Assembly (NCBI RefSeq): GCF_038002765.1
Contig: NZ_JBBODE010000001.1
Span: 682,001-746,000 of the forward strand
From: Peribacillus sp. FSL H8-0477
GTDB lineage: Bacteria; Bacillota; Bacilli; Bacillales; DSM-1321
Direction: 5' to 3'
Length of the DNA: 64,000 nucleotides
This document shows positions 8,078 through 18,628 of the stretch, piece after piece. The translations under genes were made by a program, and so were the position numbers. The stretch's first letter is position 1; each line of letters opens with the position of its first letter. The notes beneath the pieces are model-generated. The model made no database searches, was not told the origin of the DNA, and saw only the letters and a list, made by a program, of their open reading frames with translations.

Positions 8078-10327
8078 TTAGTGAAGTAAGAAATCTTCTT
8101 TACTGGAGCCATAGAAAAATAGTTGATGCAGCGGTCGTGTCATGACTACATACAAAAGTTTAATGTCTAATTCATTTTGCGAATCATATATCTCATCAAG
8201 GGATAACGCATACACAACATCAAATTCAAGCCCCTTTGCCAAATATGAAGGCAGGATCACAATGCTGTCCCTTGGAATTGAAGCATGCTCACCAAGCAGA
8301 CAAAACCGCTTATCAAGCGGTCCAAGAAGTGAATACGCTTTTTCGCAATCAGCCAACGTCTTTGTGATAATCGCAAAGGTACGGAAACCTTTTTGATACT
8401 GCTCTTTGACTTGCTGCATTAATTCCTTTGGCCAACCAATCCTTGCTGTTGAATAAAAGCCGGGTTTTTCTCCGTGCCGGACCACCGGTTCTACCTGTGG
8501 AAAGTCGTATGGTAATTTTTTTAATAGCTTATTTGCTTCATTCATAATTTCGACTGTGGTCCGATAGCTTTTTTTCAATTCGGCATACGTTGCTCTTGGA
8601 AAAATCCCTTGCCTCACTTCATCCCAGGTTTCTAACCCCCGATAAGAATGAATCCCCTGAGCTAGATCACCAACAAGCGTAAACATATCTGTTTCGAGTG
8701 CTGTTTTTAACGCATACAAGGACAGAAAACTATAGTCCTGGGCTTCATCAATAATAATATTTTTAGCTCGTCTTTCCTTCATTACCCCAAAAAGCTTTGA
8801 ATATAGATACAAAATCGGTCCCATATCCTCCACTTCATAGCTTTTATTGCTTTTGAGTTTACTTTGATAGAAACATATACGTTCAGCTTCCACTAGTGTA
8901 AGCCTTTCTCCGCTAAATGCTGCCAGCTTTTCAGGATCCTGAAAGAGTTCATCGTAGTACTCTAAAAGATTTTTAAGTTTGAATGGCTTAAAATACCCAG
9001 GTACTGCTTGACGAATCGCTTTCTTTATCTCTGCCTGCCTCTCTGTTTTCCGATCAAGGAATTTGGTTACATATTCTTTCCGGGTATCAGGATCAAGCCT
9101 CTTATTTAAAGCCTTCTCAATTTTTTGATCATAGAAATCTGTCACTCTATCTGTCATGTATTGTTTCTTAGAACTCACTTGTTTTTGCAAGAGATTTTTT
9201 AATTTGTCTATACGAGCACTTAGAGGTAAATACCAATAATCATTTTCGAGTAATTTTATAAATTTCTTAGCAGAGAATAACCGATACTTATCGCAGTAGA
9301 AATCTTCACTCGGGTGAAATCGACTGAAGATATCCTTCACAAATGAATCTAAAATGACCAAAAACGTATTCGATCCCTTTAAGCCGGAAATCCATAATGC
9401 TTCTTGCGTAATTTGGTCATCTTTTTCCAGAATATCGATCAGTTTGTTATCCTCACATACTTTTACTTTCTGTCCTATCGCATATTGAACATAGTCGGTA
9501 AAGGTAAATTGTTTAGCCCGTTCAACACCCAATTCGGGAAGCGCTTCCGAAATATAATCTAGAAAGAGATTACTTGGTGCCAATATCATTAAATCTCGTG
9601 CGTCAAACATTTCTTTATAGGTATAAATAAAATAGGAAATCCGATGTAGAGCAATGGTCGTTTTCCCACTGCCGGCAGCACCTTGAACAATAATCGGTTT
9701 ATTCAGGTCCGCCCGAATAATTCTATTTTGCTCTTCTTGGATGGTAGAAACGATTTCTGTTAAACGATTGCTTGAGCTTTTCGAGAGTGATTCCTGCAAT
9801 AATTCATCAGTAGTGGTTAAATCAATATCTCGAACCTCTTCAAGCTTGCCATTTTCAATCATCAGCTGCCTCTTAAGCGTAATCTCTCCTGCAAAACTCT
9901 CCCCTTCAGCCTGATAGACAACGTTCCCCAAGCGGCCCTCATAATAGAGGTTTGCAATGGGTGAACGCCAGTCAACAATTAATTGTTCCTGACTCTCACG
10001 CTGATAAAGCGAGGTTTTGCCAAAATAGAGTGATTCAAGATTCGTATCACCGTCACGATTAAAATCGACGCGGGCAAAATATGGTTTACGTTGAGCTTTC
10101 TTCAAGCTCTCAAGCTCTGTTTGTGACATTTCAAAAAAACTTGCCGTTGTTAGAAGCTCTGAATAAAGCCCGCCTTCTGTCCAGTCGGCATCTCCAAAAG
10201 CTTCTTGCATATTTTTTCTAAATTGATCCTTACTGCTCTCAGAGGTCTTAATAATTACCTCCATATATCGCTTCGTAAATTCTAAACGCTGCTCTTCTTC
10301 TTTAAATGGTGATTGCTGCTCCGTCAT
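8078..10327 (-). CDS. helD: RNA polymerase recycling motor ATPase HelD
   Basis: A UvrD/Rep-like superfamily 1 ATPase of 749 residues. In Bacillus, HelD binds RNA polymerase, reaches into its channels and uses ATP to free stalled polymerase. Walker A is in QGAAGSGKTTIALH (about residue 213), Walker B in NIIIDEAQDYS, and motif VI-like residues are in YVVMTRPLHQL. The N-terminal 60 residues are a charged helical arm without a helicase motif, as expected for HelD. The start at 10327 is chosen because AAGGAGA lies seven bases upstream. A longer reading frame from 10441 would add a spurious hydrophobic leader. The length is close to the family norm of about 770. Confidence 0.92.
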   Translation of the reverse strand: MTEQQSPFKEEEQRLEFTKRYMEVIIKTSESSKDQFRKNMQEAFGDADWTEGGLYSELLTTASFFEMSQTELESLKKAQRKPYFARVDFNRDGDTNLESLYFGKTSLYQRESQEQLIVDWRSPIANLYYEGRLGNVVYQAEGESFAGEITLKRQLMIENGKLEEVRDIDLTTTDELLQESLSKSSSNRLTEIVSTIQEEQNRIIRADLNKPIIVQGAAGSGKTTIALHRISYFIYTYKEMFDARDLMILAPSNLFLDYISEALPELGVERAKQFTFTDYVQYAIGQKVKVCEDNKLIDILEKDDQITQEALWISGLKGSNTFLVILDSFVKDIFSRFHPSEDFYCDKYRLFSAKKFIKLLENDYWYLPLSARIDKLKNLLQKQVSSKKQYMTDRVTDFYDQKIEKALNKRLDPDTRKEYVTKFLDRKTERQAEIKKAIRQAVPGYFKPFKLKNLLEYYDELFQDPEKLAAFSGERLTLVEAERICFYQSKLKSNKSYEVEDMGPILYLYSKLFGVMKERRAKNIIIDEAQDYSFLSLYALKTALETDMFTLVGDLAQGIHSYRGLETWDEVRQGIFPRATYAELKKSYRTTVEIMNEANKLLKKLPYDFPQVEPVVRHGEKPGFYSTARIGWPKELMQQVKEQYQKGFRTFAIITKTLADCEKAYSLLGPLDKRFCLLGEHASIPRDSIVILPSYLAKGLEFDVVYALSLDEIYDSQNELDIKLLYVVMTRPLHQLFFYGSSKEDFLLH

Positions 10328-10443
10328 CGTGATCTCCTTTCTTATGTATAAATACTGGAGAATAAAACTTCGCAGCGGTGAAATGGATATACATATTATC
10401 AAAAAAATGACCGCTACACAATGAATTCTAGCAATTTTCAAAA

Positions 10444-10467
10444 AAAAAAACTCAATCGAGTTTTTTT
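10444..10467. terminator. Bidirectional hairpin after the lipoprotein gene
   Basis: The stem AAAAAAACTC / GAGTTTTTTT with an AATC loop is located three bases past the lipoprotein stop, with runs of A and T on both sides. Confidence 0.65.
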
Positions 10468-10469
10468 AC

Positions 10470-10994
10470 CTATAAATGCTGTTTACTAAAGTTTGATATC
10501 TTCCATGTATCATGCTGTCGAACAAATTCCAATCGTAGATGCTCCGTGTTGTCCCTTTCCGGCAGCACATCATAAACAAGCCTACCTGCCTCTAAATCTC
10601 CTTCTTCTTCACTTAATCTGACAAAGACTAACTCCTTATGATGATTGTCCTGCTCAAATGTTAAGGATTGTCCATTATTAAAGATAATACCTGATGCGTC
10701 TAACTGGGCATTTCCTGCTACTCTGCGTTTTAGTTCTTCCATATTTCTTTCTCTCATTGCCTGTAAGAAGAGGTACACATCTTCTTCTGCGCTTTCCGTT
10801 ATTTCATAATTCCGTTTAAGACGATCAATTTCTTCCTCTAAATCTGCAATTTCTGCTTTTAAATCCAGATTTTCATCGAGTATTTTCACTTCTTGACTTT
10901 GTCTCTCTCTTTCAGGATTCGCTGTTGTTATACTACAGGAACAAAGGAAGAGCAAAGAAAAAATGAAACTGATAAAGCTCAATCTTTTAACCAA
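10470..10994 (-). CDS. Putative lipoprotein with coiled coil
   Basis: A protein of about 174 residues. A basic, hydrophobic leader runs into a lipobox-like FLCSC, so the mature protein is probably lipid-anchored outside the cell. Residues about 35-65 form a Leu/Glu-rich coiled coil. The rest resembles a small NTF2-like or DUF4878-type fold ending in WKISNF (weak impression). I chose the TTG at 10994 because GGAGGGAGAGG lies just upstream. The ATG at 11015 has no ribosome site and contains that SD inside its own coding sequence. The function is unknown. Confidence 0.7.
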   Translation of the reverse strand: MVKRLSFISFIFSLLFLCSCSITTANPERERQSQEVKILDENLDLKAEIADLEEEIDRLKRNYEITESAEEDVYLFLQAMRERNMEELKRRVAGNAQLDASGIIFNNGQSLTFEQDNHHKELVFVRLSEEEGDLEAGRLVYDVLPERDNTEHLRLEFVRQHDTWKISNFSKQHL

Positions 10995-11129
10995 AAACCT
11001 CTCCCTCCATTCCATTTTTTTCTTATACTATATTAAACGTTTCAACAGTAAGAAAGTTTCGTTTTTTAGATATTTTTTCCCATTTATTGATAATAACTTT
11101 TGACATGGGTACTTTTTACTATATTTTTT

Positions 11130-11154
11130 TGCTATAATATGGGGGATTAGGAGG
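11130..11154 (+). promoter_or_regulatory. Extended -10 promoter and ribosome binding site of the HD-GYP gene
   Basis: TGC-TATAAT at 11130-11138 is a full extended -10. AGGAGG at 11149-11154 is the only ribosome site nearby. A transcript from this promoter would start at about 11145, so its leader is very short. Confidence 0.6.
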
Positions 11155-11162
11155 CGATTCAT

Positions 11163-12683
11163 CTGGATCTATATCATTCTTTCCAAAAACAAATTTTGAG
11201 AAACTATTTTATCGGCTCCTTTTGTGCTGTATTTATTTTAGGAAGCCTGCTTATTTTTAAAACCATAGACCTTGTCCCTAGTGAAGTTTTTATTCTGATT
11301 GGGATTATGTGTGTCTCGTCCGTCATTATGATTATCTGTGAATTTTACCTTTATCAAATTCAAGTGGCTCCGATTCGGGAATACTTCAGCATGGATATTC
11401 CTTCAATTGAATTGGTAAACAGAGCTTATTCAACTGCTCAAGTTTATCCAATCAAAGCCGTCTATCGATCGTTTAGTGCTCATTTCTTGGGTATTTCTGT
11501 ACCTGGAATTAGCCTTACAGCTCTATGTATCTACATGAACTTACTTAAGATACCCTATTCTTTTTTACTTTTATCCTTACTTGGAGCTCTTCTCATCACA
11601 TCCATGCATGCATTAATCGAGTATTTTCTCTCTTTAAATGCCGTAAAACCAATCATTAACCATATAACGGTTACATCGAATCGATTAAATTCACATACCA
11701 ATACGCTTAAAACCGGAGTTTTTTTAAGAATGCGCACCAAAATTCTTATCAGTTTCATATTCTTAACCATTTTTCCTGTCATGCTCTCTGGAATCATTTT
11801 ATTAGCCAAATCGTATGAAGCTAATTTTTCCTTTTTAAAGGATTTCATCTGGACCGCCGTTTTTTTTGTTATTATTTTACTTCTTATTGCACTTGGCGGT
11901 GCCCTGCTGTTAACTAGCAATCTTCAAGAACCGATTGAAGAATTAAAAACCGGGATGCTTGCAGTAAAGAATGGCAAACTAGAAACCATTGAAAACCCTT
12001 ATACAGATGAGTTTTCCCATCTTTTTTCGGGATTTAATCATATGGTTGACGCCATCAAAGAACATGATCAAAAAAATGAGGACCTGCTAAATAATATCTT
12101 CAGAATGCTTGCTGCTACTTTGGATGCCCGAGACCCTTATACAGCTGGACATTCAATCAGAGTGGCAGAATATGCAGGACTAATCGGAGAACAAGCGGGA
12201 CTTGCTCCTGCACAGCTCGATCAATTACGAAAATCTGCACTCGTTCACGATATCGGAAAAATAGGCATTAAAGATGCCATTCTCTTAAAAACAGGAAAGC
12301 TGACTGATCATGAGTTTAACCAAATAAAACAACATCCTGCTATTGGTGCGGGAATCTTTGAACAGTATAATATGACGAATGAACTGCTTTCACTCGTACC
12401 CGGTATTAAGTATCACCATGAACGCTTTGATGGCAAAGGGTACCCCGAAGGCCTTTCTGGAGAAGACATCCCGTTGTTCGGACGGATCATCGCAGTGGCT
12501 GATGCCTATGATGCCATGACTTCGGATCGTACTTACCGGAACAGCATGAGTCCCCAAGAAGCCATTTCCATTTTAAGAGATGGAAAAGGCACACAATGGG
12601 ACCCTGAATTTGCTCAGTTGTTTATTGACTTACAAGAAAAGGAACTTGAACGTCATAATCAAAACAGCCAAATTGCCTGGTAA
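11163..12683 (+). CDS. HD-GYP domain c-di-GMP phosphodiesterase, membrane-bound
   Basis: The N-terminal half carries about six transmembrane helices in two groups (residues about 15-55 and 105-250), followed by a HAMP-like linker to about 300. The C-terminal HD-GYP domain has HDIGKIGI and HHERFDGKGYP, so the metal and GYP residues are intact. It should hydrolyse c-di-GMP and so oppose the GGDEF protein at 3588. The SD at 11149-11154 is eight bases from an in-frame CTG at 11163, giving MDLYHSFQKQI before the rest. The next in-frame start, TTG 11196 (495 residues), has no ribosome site, so a CTG start is preferred but not proven. Confidence 0.88.
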   Translation: MDLYHSFQKQILRNYFIGSFCAVFILGSLLIFKTIDLVPSEVFILIGIMCVSSVIMIICEFYLYQIQVAPIREYFSMDIPSIELVNRAYSTAQVYPIKAVYRSFSAHFLGISVPGISLTALCIYMNLLKIPYSFLLLSLLGALLITSMHALIEYFLSLNAVKPIINHITVTSNRLNSHTNTLKTGVFLRMRTKILISFIFLTIFPVMLSGIILLAKSYEANFSFLKDFIWTAVFFVIILLLIALGGALLLTSNLQEPIEELKTGMLAVKNGKLETIENPYTDEFSHLFSGFNHMVDAIKEHDQKNEDLLNNIFRMLAATLDARDPYTAGHSIRVAEYAGLIGEQAGLAPAQLDQLRKSALVHDIGKIGIKDAILLKTGKLTDHEFNQIKQHPAIGAGIFEQYNMTNELLSLVPGIKYHHERFDGKGYPEGLSGEDIPLFGRIIAVADAYDAMTSDRTYRNSMSPQEAISILRDGKGTQWDPEFAQLFIDLQEKELERHNQNSQIAW

Positions 12684-12727
12684 TCCTCACTCAAATCCGG
12701 AAAATATTTTTATCTATGCCGCTTCCA

Positions 12728-12736
12728 TGTTATACT
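12728..12736 (+). promoter_or_regulatory. Extended -10 promoter of ykpA
   Basis: TG-T-TATACT, 36 bp ahead of the ykpA ATG and followed by the ribosome site GGAGG. No convincing -35 is seen, as usual for extended -10 promoters. Confidence 0.5.
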
Positions 12737-12771
12737 TTTATAGATATTGTTTTTTGGAGGAATGTATATAA

Positions 12772-14391
<1,620 letters not shown>

Positions 14392-14400
14392 GTAACAGAC

Positions 14401-14432
14401 AGAGGAGTCTCTTTTTTGAGGCTCCTCTTCTC
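14401..14432 (+). terminator. Intrinsic terminator of ykpA
   Basis: The stem AGAGGAG-t-CTC / GAG-g-CTCCTCT with a six-T loop is followed by a T-rich tail, ten bases past the stop. Confidence 0.8.
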
Positions 14433-14496
14433 TTTGTAAAAATGCACGTTTAACTCTCCTTAGATCTGGAATAATGAAAGAGTAAGGGGTGATCAA

Positions 14497-14757
14497 GTGG
14501 AATCTAGAGAAATTGAAAATGTATTCGAAGCTGCCGGTTATGACTTTTTATACCGTAATTTTCACTATCAAGTATATGTATCAGGACTATTCGAAAAAAT
14601 TGATAATCCAGCACTATTAGAAAAATTCTTAGAATGCTATGGGTTCGAACCTGAACAGTCATTGATATTCGATGAATTTGCTTTCCATTTTCGGATATTC
14701 GAAAATTTGTACCATAAAAACAATTTAAAACATGATCCTGATTTTTATTGGCATTAA
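14497..14757 (+). CDS. Hypothetical protein, 86 residues
   Basis: A small soluble acidic protein, rich in Phe, Tyr and Glu, mostly helical in appearance, with no motif I recognise. It starts at a GTG with AGGGGTGA about five bases upstream. It is followed 66 bp later by another small plus-strand gene, and the first terminator after both is at 15029, so the two may share a transcript. Confidence 0.65.
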   Translation: MESREIENVFEAAGYDFLYRNFHYQVYVSGLFEKIDNPALLEKFLECYGFEPEQSLIFDEFAFHFRIFENLYHKNNLKHDPDFYWH

Positions 14758-14823
14758 CTTTTCATTTACTTAGTAACCACCATTTGCCATAATTAATTAT
14801 GCTAATAGGTGGGAGAAATCGGT

Positions 14824-14967
14824 GTGAAAATAAAAAAGAAACGTAAAAAGCTTGATAAGAATACGATTTTTGAAACGTTAGGTGAATTTTTTGTTGACGT
14901 TGTGTTGGAAATCTTGATGCTTCCCTTCAAATTAATAGTGCGGGGATTAGTAAGGTTTTTTGATTGA
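14824..14967 (+). CDS. Small basic/amphipathic protein, 47 residues
   Basis: The frame starts at GTG 14824 with AGGTGGG about nine bases upstream and ends at TGA 14965-14967. The first nine residues are strongly basic (MKIKKKRKK). Residues 15-46 form a hydrophobic stretch with regularly spaced charged residues (Glu17, Glu21, Asp25, Glu29, then Lys36, Arg40, Arg44). This resembles a membrane-surface helix. A plus-strand terminator at 15029-15059 supports transcription in this direction. No homologue is recognised. Confidence 0.6.
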   Translation: MKIKKKRKKLDKNTIFETLGEFFVDVVLEILMLPFKLIVRGLVRFFD

Positions 14968-15028
14968 AAAAAATGCCTGAGATTGACGGGAAGCAATAAT
15001 CGTTAAACTTTCGCGGGAATTCACAAGG

Positions 15029-15059
15029 AAAGAGCTTGAGTTATTTCAAGCTCTTTTTT
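15029..15059 (+). terminator. Intrinsic terminator of the small plus-strand genes
   Basis: The 11-bp stem AAAGAGCTTGA / TCAAGCTCTTT is followed by a T-run on the plus strand only. Confidence 0.8.
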
Positions 15060-15077
15060 ACTAGTTACTTTTGAGGA

Positions 15078-16004
15078 TTATGATTGAATGAATTCAACCG
15101 CTTCTTTTAATAAATCAGTAAAATCAACAGGGAAGAAATGATCCAATCCCTCTATGACTATTAATTTGCATTGAAATTCATTTTCCTCAAAAAGTTTTAC
15201 TAATTCAACGGTTTTATTGTAAAAAGGGTCCTTATCTCCCGTGATAATGCAGCCCTTAATTTTATTTCCATTCTCCACTAATAAACTTTCTAAAGAAGTC
15301 ACATCCTGAATTGCAGGAATAACGGCTATAAATCCTTTTGTTCCAAGAATATTTCCATTTAAACTTAGTTCAATTGCTAATTTTCCGCCTTGCGATGCAC
15401 CAGCAATAATATCCTGTTTTGTATTAAATGTTTCTTTAAAATTCCTGAATGATTCCTTAATTTCTTCAACTGCAATAATTTGATTGTCCCAGCAATAAGC
15501 ATTGTATCCGAAGACCTGCGATGATTGCGGAAATGCAAAAAGAAAATCGTCTAACAAACTAGTGTCAAACCAATAAGGAGCGAAATATTTCACATTAGAC
15601 CCCCGCCAATGCAAAGAAAATAATCCTAAATTTGATTGATCATTTCCGTAAGTAAACAGTTCGGGTGTTGATATAGGTTTGTGGTCTTCCAACATTTCCT
15701 TGCACTCATTAACTATTACTTTAAATTCTTCGATGTCTTGGAGGCTATGTAAATCTTGTTCACGAGTCAATGTCAAAGGATTCCACCATATTCCTTTTTG
15801 CAAACCCTCTTTAAGAGCTGCGATGGCGTTTTCTTGGTTTCCTTGAACAGAATAAACACAAGCCCTCCAAAAAATTATTTTATCTAGCCTTTCGGGAAAT
15901 TCCACCTGTGCTCTTTCAATTAGTGAATGAACTTCATCGTATTTCCCTAGTTCAAATAAGCCAAAAAGGTCTTTTTGAAGTTCAACAAACTTTGTTTCCG
16001 ACAC
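15078..16004 (-). CDS. TPR-like / alpha-beta hydrolase fusion protein
   Basis: A cytosolic protein of 308 residues. The N-terminal 90 residues have helical TPR-like features (EAIAALKEGLQKGIWW, matching TPR end-of-group domains). The remainder is an alpha/beta hydrolase with the nucleophile elbow GASQGG, an acid region in ITGDKDPFY and a catalytic His in GLDHFFP. The substrate is unknown. The start is GTG 16004, eight bases after GAGGAGGGTG. A TTG at 16022 lies upstream of that ribosome site and is rejected. It is a single gene, convergent with the small plus-strand genes. Confidence 0.8.
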   Translation of the reverse strand: MSETKFVELQKDLFGLFELGKYDEVHSLIERAQVEFPERLDKIIFWRACVYSVQGNQENAIAALKEGLQKGIWWNPLTLTREQDLHSLQDIEEFKVIVNECKEMLEDHKPISTPELFTYGNDQSNLGLFSLHWRGSNVKYFAPYWFDTSLLDDFLFAFPQSSQVFGYNAYCWDNQIIAVEEIKESFRNFKETFNTKQDIIAGASQGGKLAIELSLNGNILGTKGFIAVIPAIQDVTSLESLLVENGNKIKGCIITGDKDPFYNKTVELVKLFEENEFQCKLIVIEGLDHFFPVDFTDLLKEAVEFIQS

Positions 16005-16104
16005 GATATTCACCCTCCTCAATCTTTTTTTAAATCATACCATCATAAATAAAAAACTGACCTAAATATTTGAATTTTCCTATGAATCATTGATATATAA
16101 CTAC

Positions 16105-16152
16105 AAAAAAAACACATTAAAATTCATCTGAGAATTCTAATGTGTTTTTTTT
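16105..16152. terminator. Bidirectional terminator after the Gly/Tyr-rich gene
   Basis: A 15-bp stem, one mismatch, then a 5-bp inner stem. The outer ends are A/T runs on both strands. It lies three bases beyond the stop of the minus-strand gene. Confidence 0.85.
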
Positions 16153-16154
16153 AG

Positions 16155-16385
16155 TTAAAAGAAGAATGGATACCCAAATCCGCCATACAACGCTGGAGCA
16201 AGCAGTGTTCCTGCAGCAAGTCCGCCGACAAGCCCCGGACCAAATCCAGGTCCGAATCCACCAAATCCTCCACCATATCCGCCATACCCATAAGGTGGAC
16301 GACCATACCCGTACGGTCTCCCGTACCCCCATGGTCTCCGCATATCGCTTGGATTCACATATATTTGTCTATATCCTGGATACAT
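16155..16385 (-). CDS. Gly/Tyr/Pro-rich small protein, coat-like composition
   Basis: 76 residues. A short charged N-terminus is followed by repeats of GYGRP and GYGG, then GGFGPGFGPG, and a hydrophobic tail ending FGYPFFF. The composition is like small Bacillus spore coat or spore-associated proteins; this is inference from composition only. The ATG at 16385 has GAGGAGG six bases upstream. The longer reading from 16400 would include that SD. Confidence 0.7.
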   Translation of the reverse strand: MYPGYRQIYVNPSDMRRPWGYGRPYGYGRPPYGYGGYGGGFGGFGPGFGPGLVGGLAAGTLLAPALYGGFGYPFFF

Positions 16386-16510
16386 AATACGCCTCCTCAA
16401 AAGTCGTTCTCTCTCATACCTCCTTACAACCTATGTTTTTACGGGCTGCATTGCATAGGCATTACCACTAACTTTTTAAATTTTCTTGAGTAAATAACCT
16501 ATTAATGCAC

Positions 16511-16549
16511 AAAAGGGGAAAAGTCTCGACTCAGACTTTTCCCCTTTTT
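16511..16549 (-). terminator. Intrinsic terminator of yuaF-floT
   Basis: A 16-bp stem (AAAAGGGGAAAAGTCT and its complement) with a six-base loop, immediately after the floT stop. The A/T outer part of the stem supplies the U-run. Confidence 0.88.
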
Positions 16550-16553
16550 ATGC

Positions 16554-18083
16554 CTATTCTTTCTCAAGTGCTGATGCTGTCGGTACTTTATCAATAATCT
16601 GTTGTTGTTCTTCTTTTGACAGCTGCGTGTACATGGTTCGTTTCCCAGCAAAGCTTTCAAGCATTTCTTTCACATCAATTCCTGAAGACTCTTTTAACGA
16701 TTCTTGCAGTGTTGACATTAAGTTTGTTGCATAACCAGTCAGCTTATTCGCTCCGCTTCCATTCCCTGTATCAACAATCGAAATCTTATCGATATTCCCA
16801 AGAGGTGCGGCCACTTGTTTGGCGTATTCAGGAAGCATTTTCAAGATCATATCCATAACAGCTGCTTGACCGAATTGCTCAAACGCTTCTGCGATTTTCT
16901 GTTTCGCTTCAGCTTCTGCGATACCTTTTAATTGAATGATTTCCGCTTCCGTCGTACCTTGGGCTTTTTGTGCATCTGCTTTTGCTTGACCATCCAAACG
17001 GACTCGCTCTGATTCAGCTTTTGCTAATGCCTCAATCCGATATTTATTAGCATCCGCCTCGGTTATTTGCTTCATTTTTTCAGCCGAAGCCGCTTGTTCA
17101 ACTGCATAACGATCGGCATCCGCTTTTTTCTTTACCTCTGAATCATATTGTTTTTCCCGACGAAGGATTTCTTTTTCTTCAAGTTCAATTTGCTTTTGCC
17201 GCTCAATAATTTTGATTTGCATTTCCTGTTCTGTTACTTCTTGTTTTGAGCGGGCTGTCTCAAGATCGTACGCTTGGTCAGCACGAGCCTTAGCGATATC
17301 CTGTTCACGACGAAATTCTGCAATCTTTAATTTATTAATTTTCTCAGCTTCTGCAATTTCAGTACCGCGTTCAAGCTCGGCACGCTGTGCATCCTTCGAT
17401 GCTTCCGCACGTTTAATTCTCGTTTCTTTATCTGCTTCTGCAGTAGCGATATCAGCATCACGTTTAACTTGAGCAATTCTAGGTTTACCAAGAGAATCGA
17501 GATAGCCATTCTTATCACGAAGATCTTTAATCGTAAATGATACAATAATAAGTCCCATTTTAGCGAGATCTTGTGAGGCTACGCGCTGTACTTCCTGTGA
17601 AAATTTCTCGCGATTTTTATATATTTCTTCGACTGTCATTGAACCGAGAATAGACCGTAAATGTCCTTCAAGTACCTCACGAGCTTCCAATTCCCGTTCT
17701 TCCTTCAGCTTTCCAAGGAACTGCTCGGCTGCAGTAGCGATTTCACTAATCGTACTGCCAACTTTAATAATCGCTACACCGTCTGCCATAACTGGAACAC
17801 CTTGCTCCGTGTAAACTTCTGGAGTGGAAACTTCTAGTTTACTAGATAATAAACTAAGTGGTGCCGCCTGTTGGAATACAGGCAACACGAACGCTCCGCC
17901 GCCACGAACTATTTTCACTTTGTTCCCTGACTCATCAACATGAACACTTTTACTGCCAAGATAACTTCCAGAAATAATTAAGGCCTCATCAGGACCTGCC
18001 GTACGATACTTCGTCACAAACACTCCGATTAAAGCAAGCAGAATGACGACCACTCCAACGACCACATAGATTAAATCAAACAT
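16554..18083 (-). CDS. floT: Flotillin FloT
   Basis: A flotillin of 509 residues, an inner-membrane scaffold of functional membrane microdomains in Bacillus. An N-terminal hydrophobic segment (about 3-25) precedes an SPFH/PHB domain (about 30-230) with SFTIKDLRDKNGYLDSLG. A long Ala/Glu/Lys-rich coiled coil with repeated EAEA and AEAD segments runs from about 230 to 400. The C-terminus contains the membrane-domain clustering region. The yuaF gene lies 11 bp upstream, so both are on one transcript. Length and arrangement match B. subtilis yuaF-floT. Confidence 0.95.
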   Translation of the reverse strand: MFDLIYVVVGVVVILLALIGVFVTKYRTAGPDEALIISGSYLGSKSVHVDESGNKVKIVRGGGAFVLPVFQQAAPLSLLSSKLEVSTPEVYTEQGVPVMADGVAIIKVGSTISEIATAAEQFLGKLKEERELEAREVLEGHLRSILGSMTVEEIYKNREKFSQEVQRVASQDLAKMGLIIVSFTIKDLRDKNGYLDSLGKPRIAQVKRDADIATAEADKETRIKRAEASKDAQRAELERGTEIAEAEKINKLKIAEFRREQDIAKARADQAYDLETARSKQEVTEQEMQIKIIERQKQIELEEKEILRREKQYDSEVKKKADADRYAVEQAASAEKMKQITEADANKYRIEALAKAESERVRLDGQAKADAQKAQGTTEAEIIQLKGIAEAEAKQKIAEAFEQFGQAAVMDMILKMLPEYAKQVAAPLGNIDKISIVDTGNGSGANKLTGYATNLMSTLQESLKESSGIDVKEMLESFAGKRTMYTQLSKEEQQQIIDKVPTASALEKE

Positions 18084-18094
18084 ATAAAAGCCCC

Positions 18095-18628
18095 CTAGTT
18101 AATATCTTCTATTTGTAAATAAGGTGTAACATATAAGATGCCATTTTTAACATCCACAATGAGCACCCTTGTTAAAGCAGGGATTCCCTCATTTTCGAAA
18201 CTAGCAGCAGGTTTAGCAATTGAACCGCTGTTTCCTTCAATAAGCACTTCACCAAATCCATCTTCTGGAACAGAAGTAAGTACCCTGCCAACCCTTCCTT
18301 TCAGTGCCGACTCATGAAAGGAAAGTGATTCTTCTGCTGAAGCTAAGGGAATCAATACAAAAATATTTAGTAAACTAACAATTAATAAACTAATAAGTGC
18401 TGATAATCCGGCTGCCAAAAGCTCCTGCAAACTAGATACCTTTTCAAATATAAATCCTGAAGCACTAAAAACGGCCATAAAAGCTACAATCAATACAGGA
18501 TTTAAAAAATCAGGACCATCTATTCCAGCAAAAACATCATTAAATAAAATTAGAAATAGAGTTAATCCCCCAGAGATTAGTAAGGTATACAAATAAACCG
18601 TTTCTAATGGTAAGCCAAACAGTTCCAT
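18095..18628 (-). CDS. yuaF: NfeD-family membrane protein YuaF
   Basis: A 177-residue partner of flotillin. There are about four transmembrane segments in residues 8-105, then a C-terminal NfeD/OB-like beta domain (GRVGRVLTSVPEDGFGEVLIEG, about 115-175). It lies 11 bp upstream of floT. The ATG has AAAGGGTG seven bases upstream. It is driven by the sigma-W-type promoter at 18738-18763. Confidence 0.92.
   Translation of the reverse strand: MELFGLPLETVYLYTLLISGGLTLFLILFNDVFAGIDGPDFLNPVLIVAFMAVFSASGFIFEKVSSLQELLAAGLSALISLLIVSLLNIFVLIPLASAEESLSFHESALKGRVGRVLTSVPEDGFGEVLIEGNSGSIAKPAASFENEGIPALTRVLIVDVKNGILYVTPYLQIEDIN

Noticed and set aside
8078-10441. Longer HelD with an N-terminal membrane leader
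   Set aside because: The SD lies after this start, and HelD is a cytosolic RNA polymerase-binding protein.
14802-14996. Minus-strand 64-codon ORF
   Set aside because: It lies opposite the 47-residue plus-strand gene, which has a ribosome site and a terminator. The minus frame has no SD.
16117-16332. Alternative minus-strand frame in the Gly-rich gene, rich in Trp and Arg
   Set aside because: It is a frame shadow of the GYG repeats and has no ribosome site.
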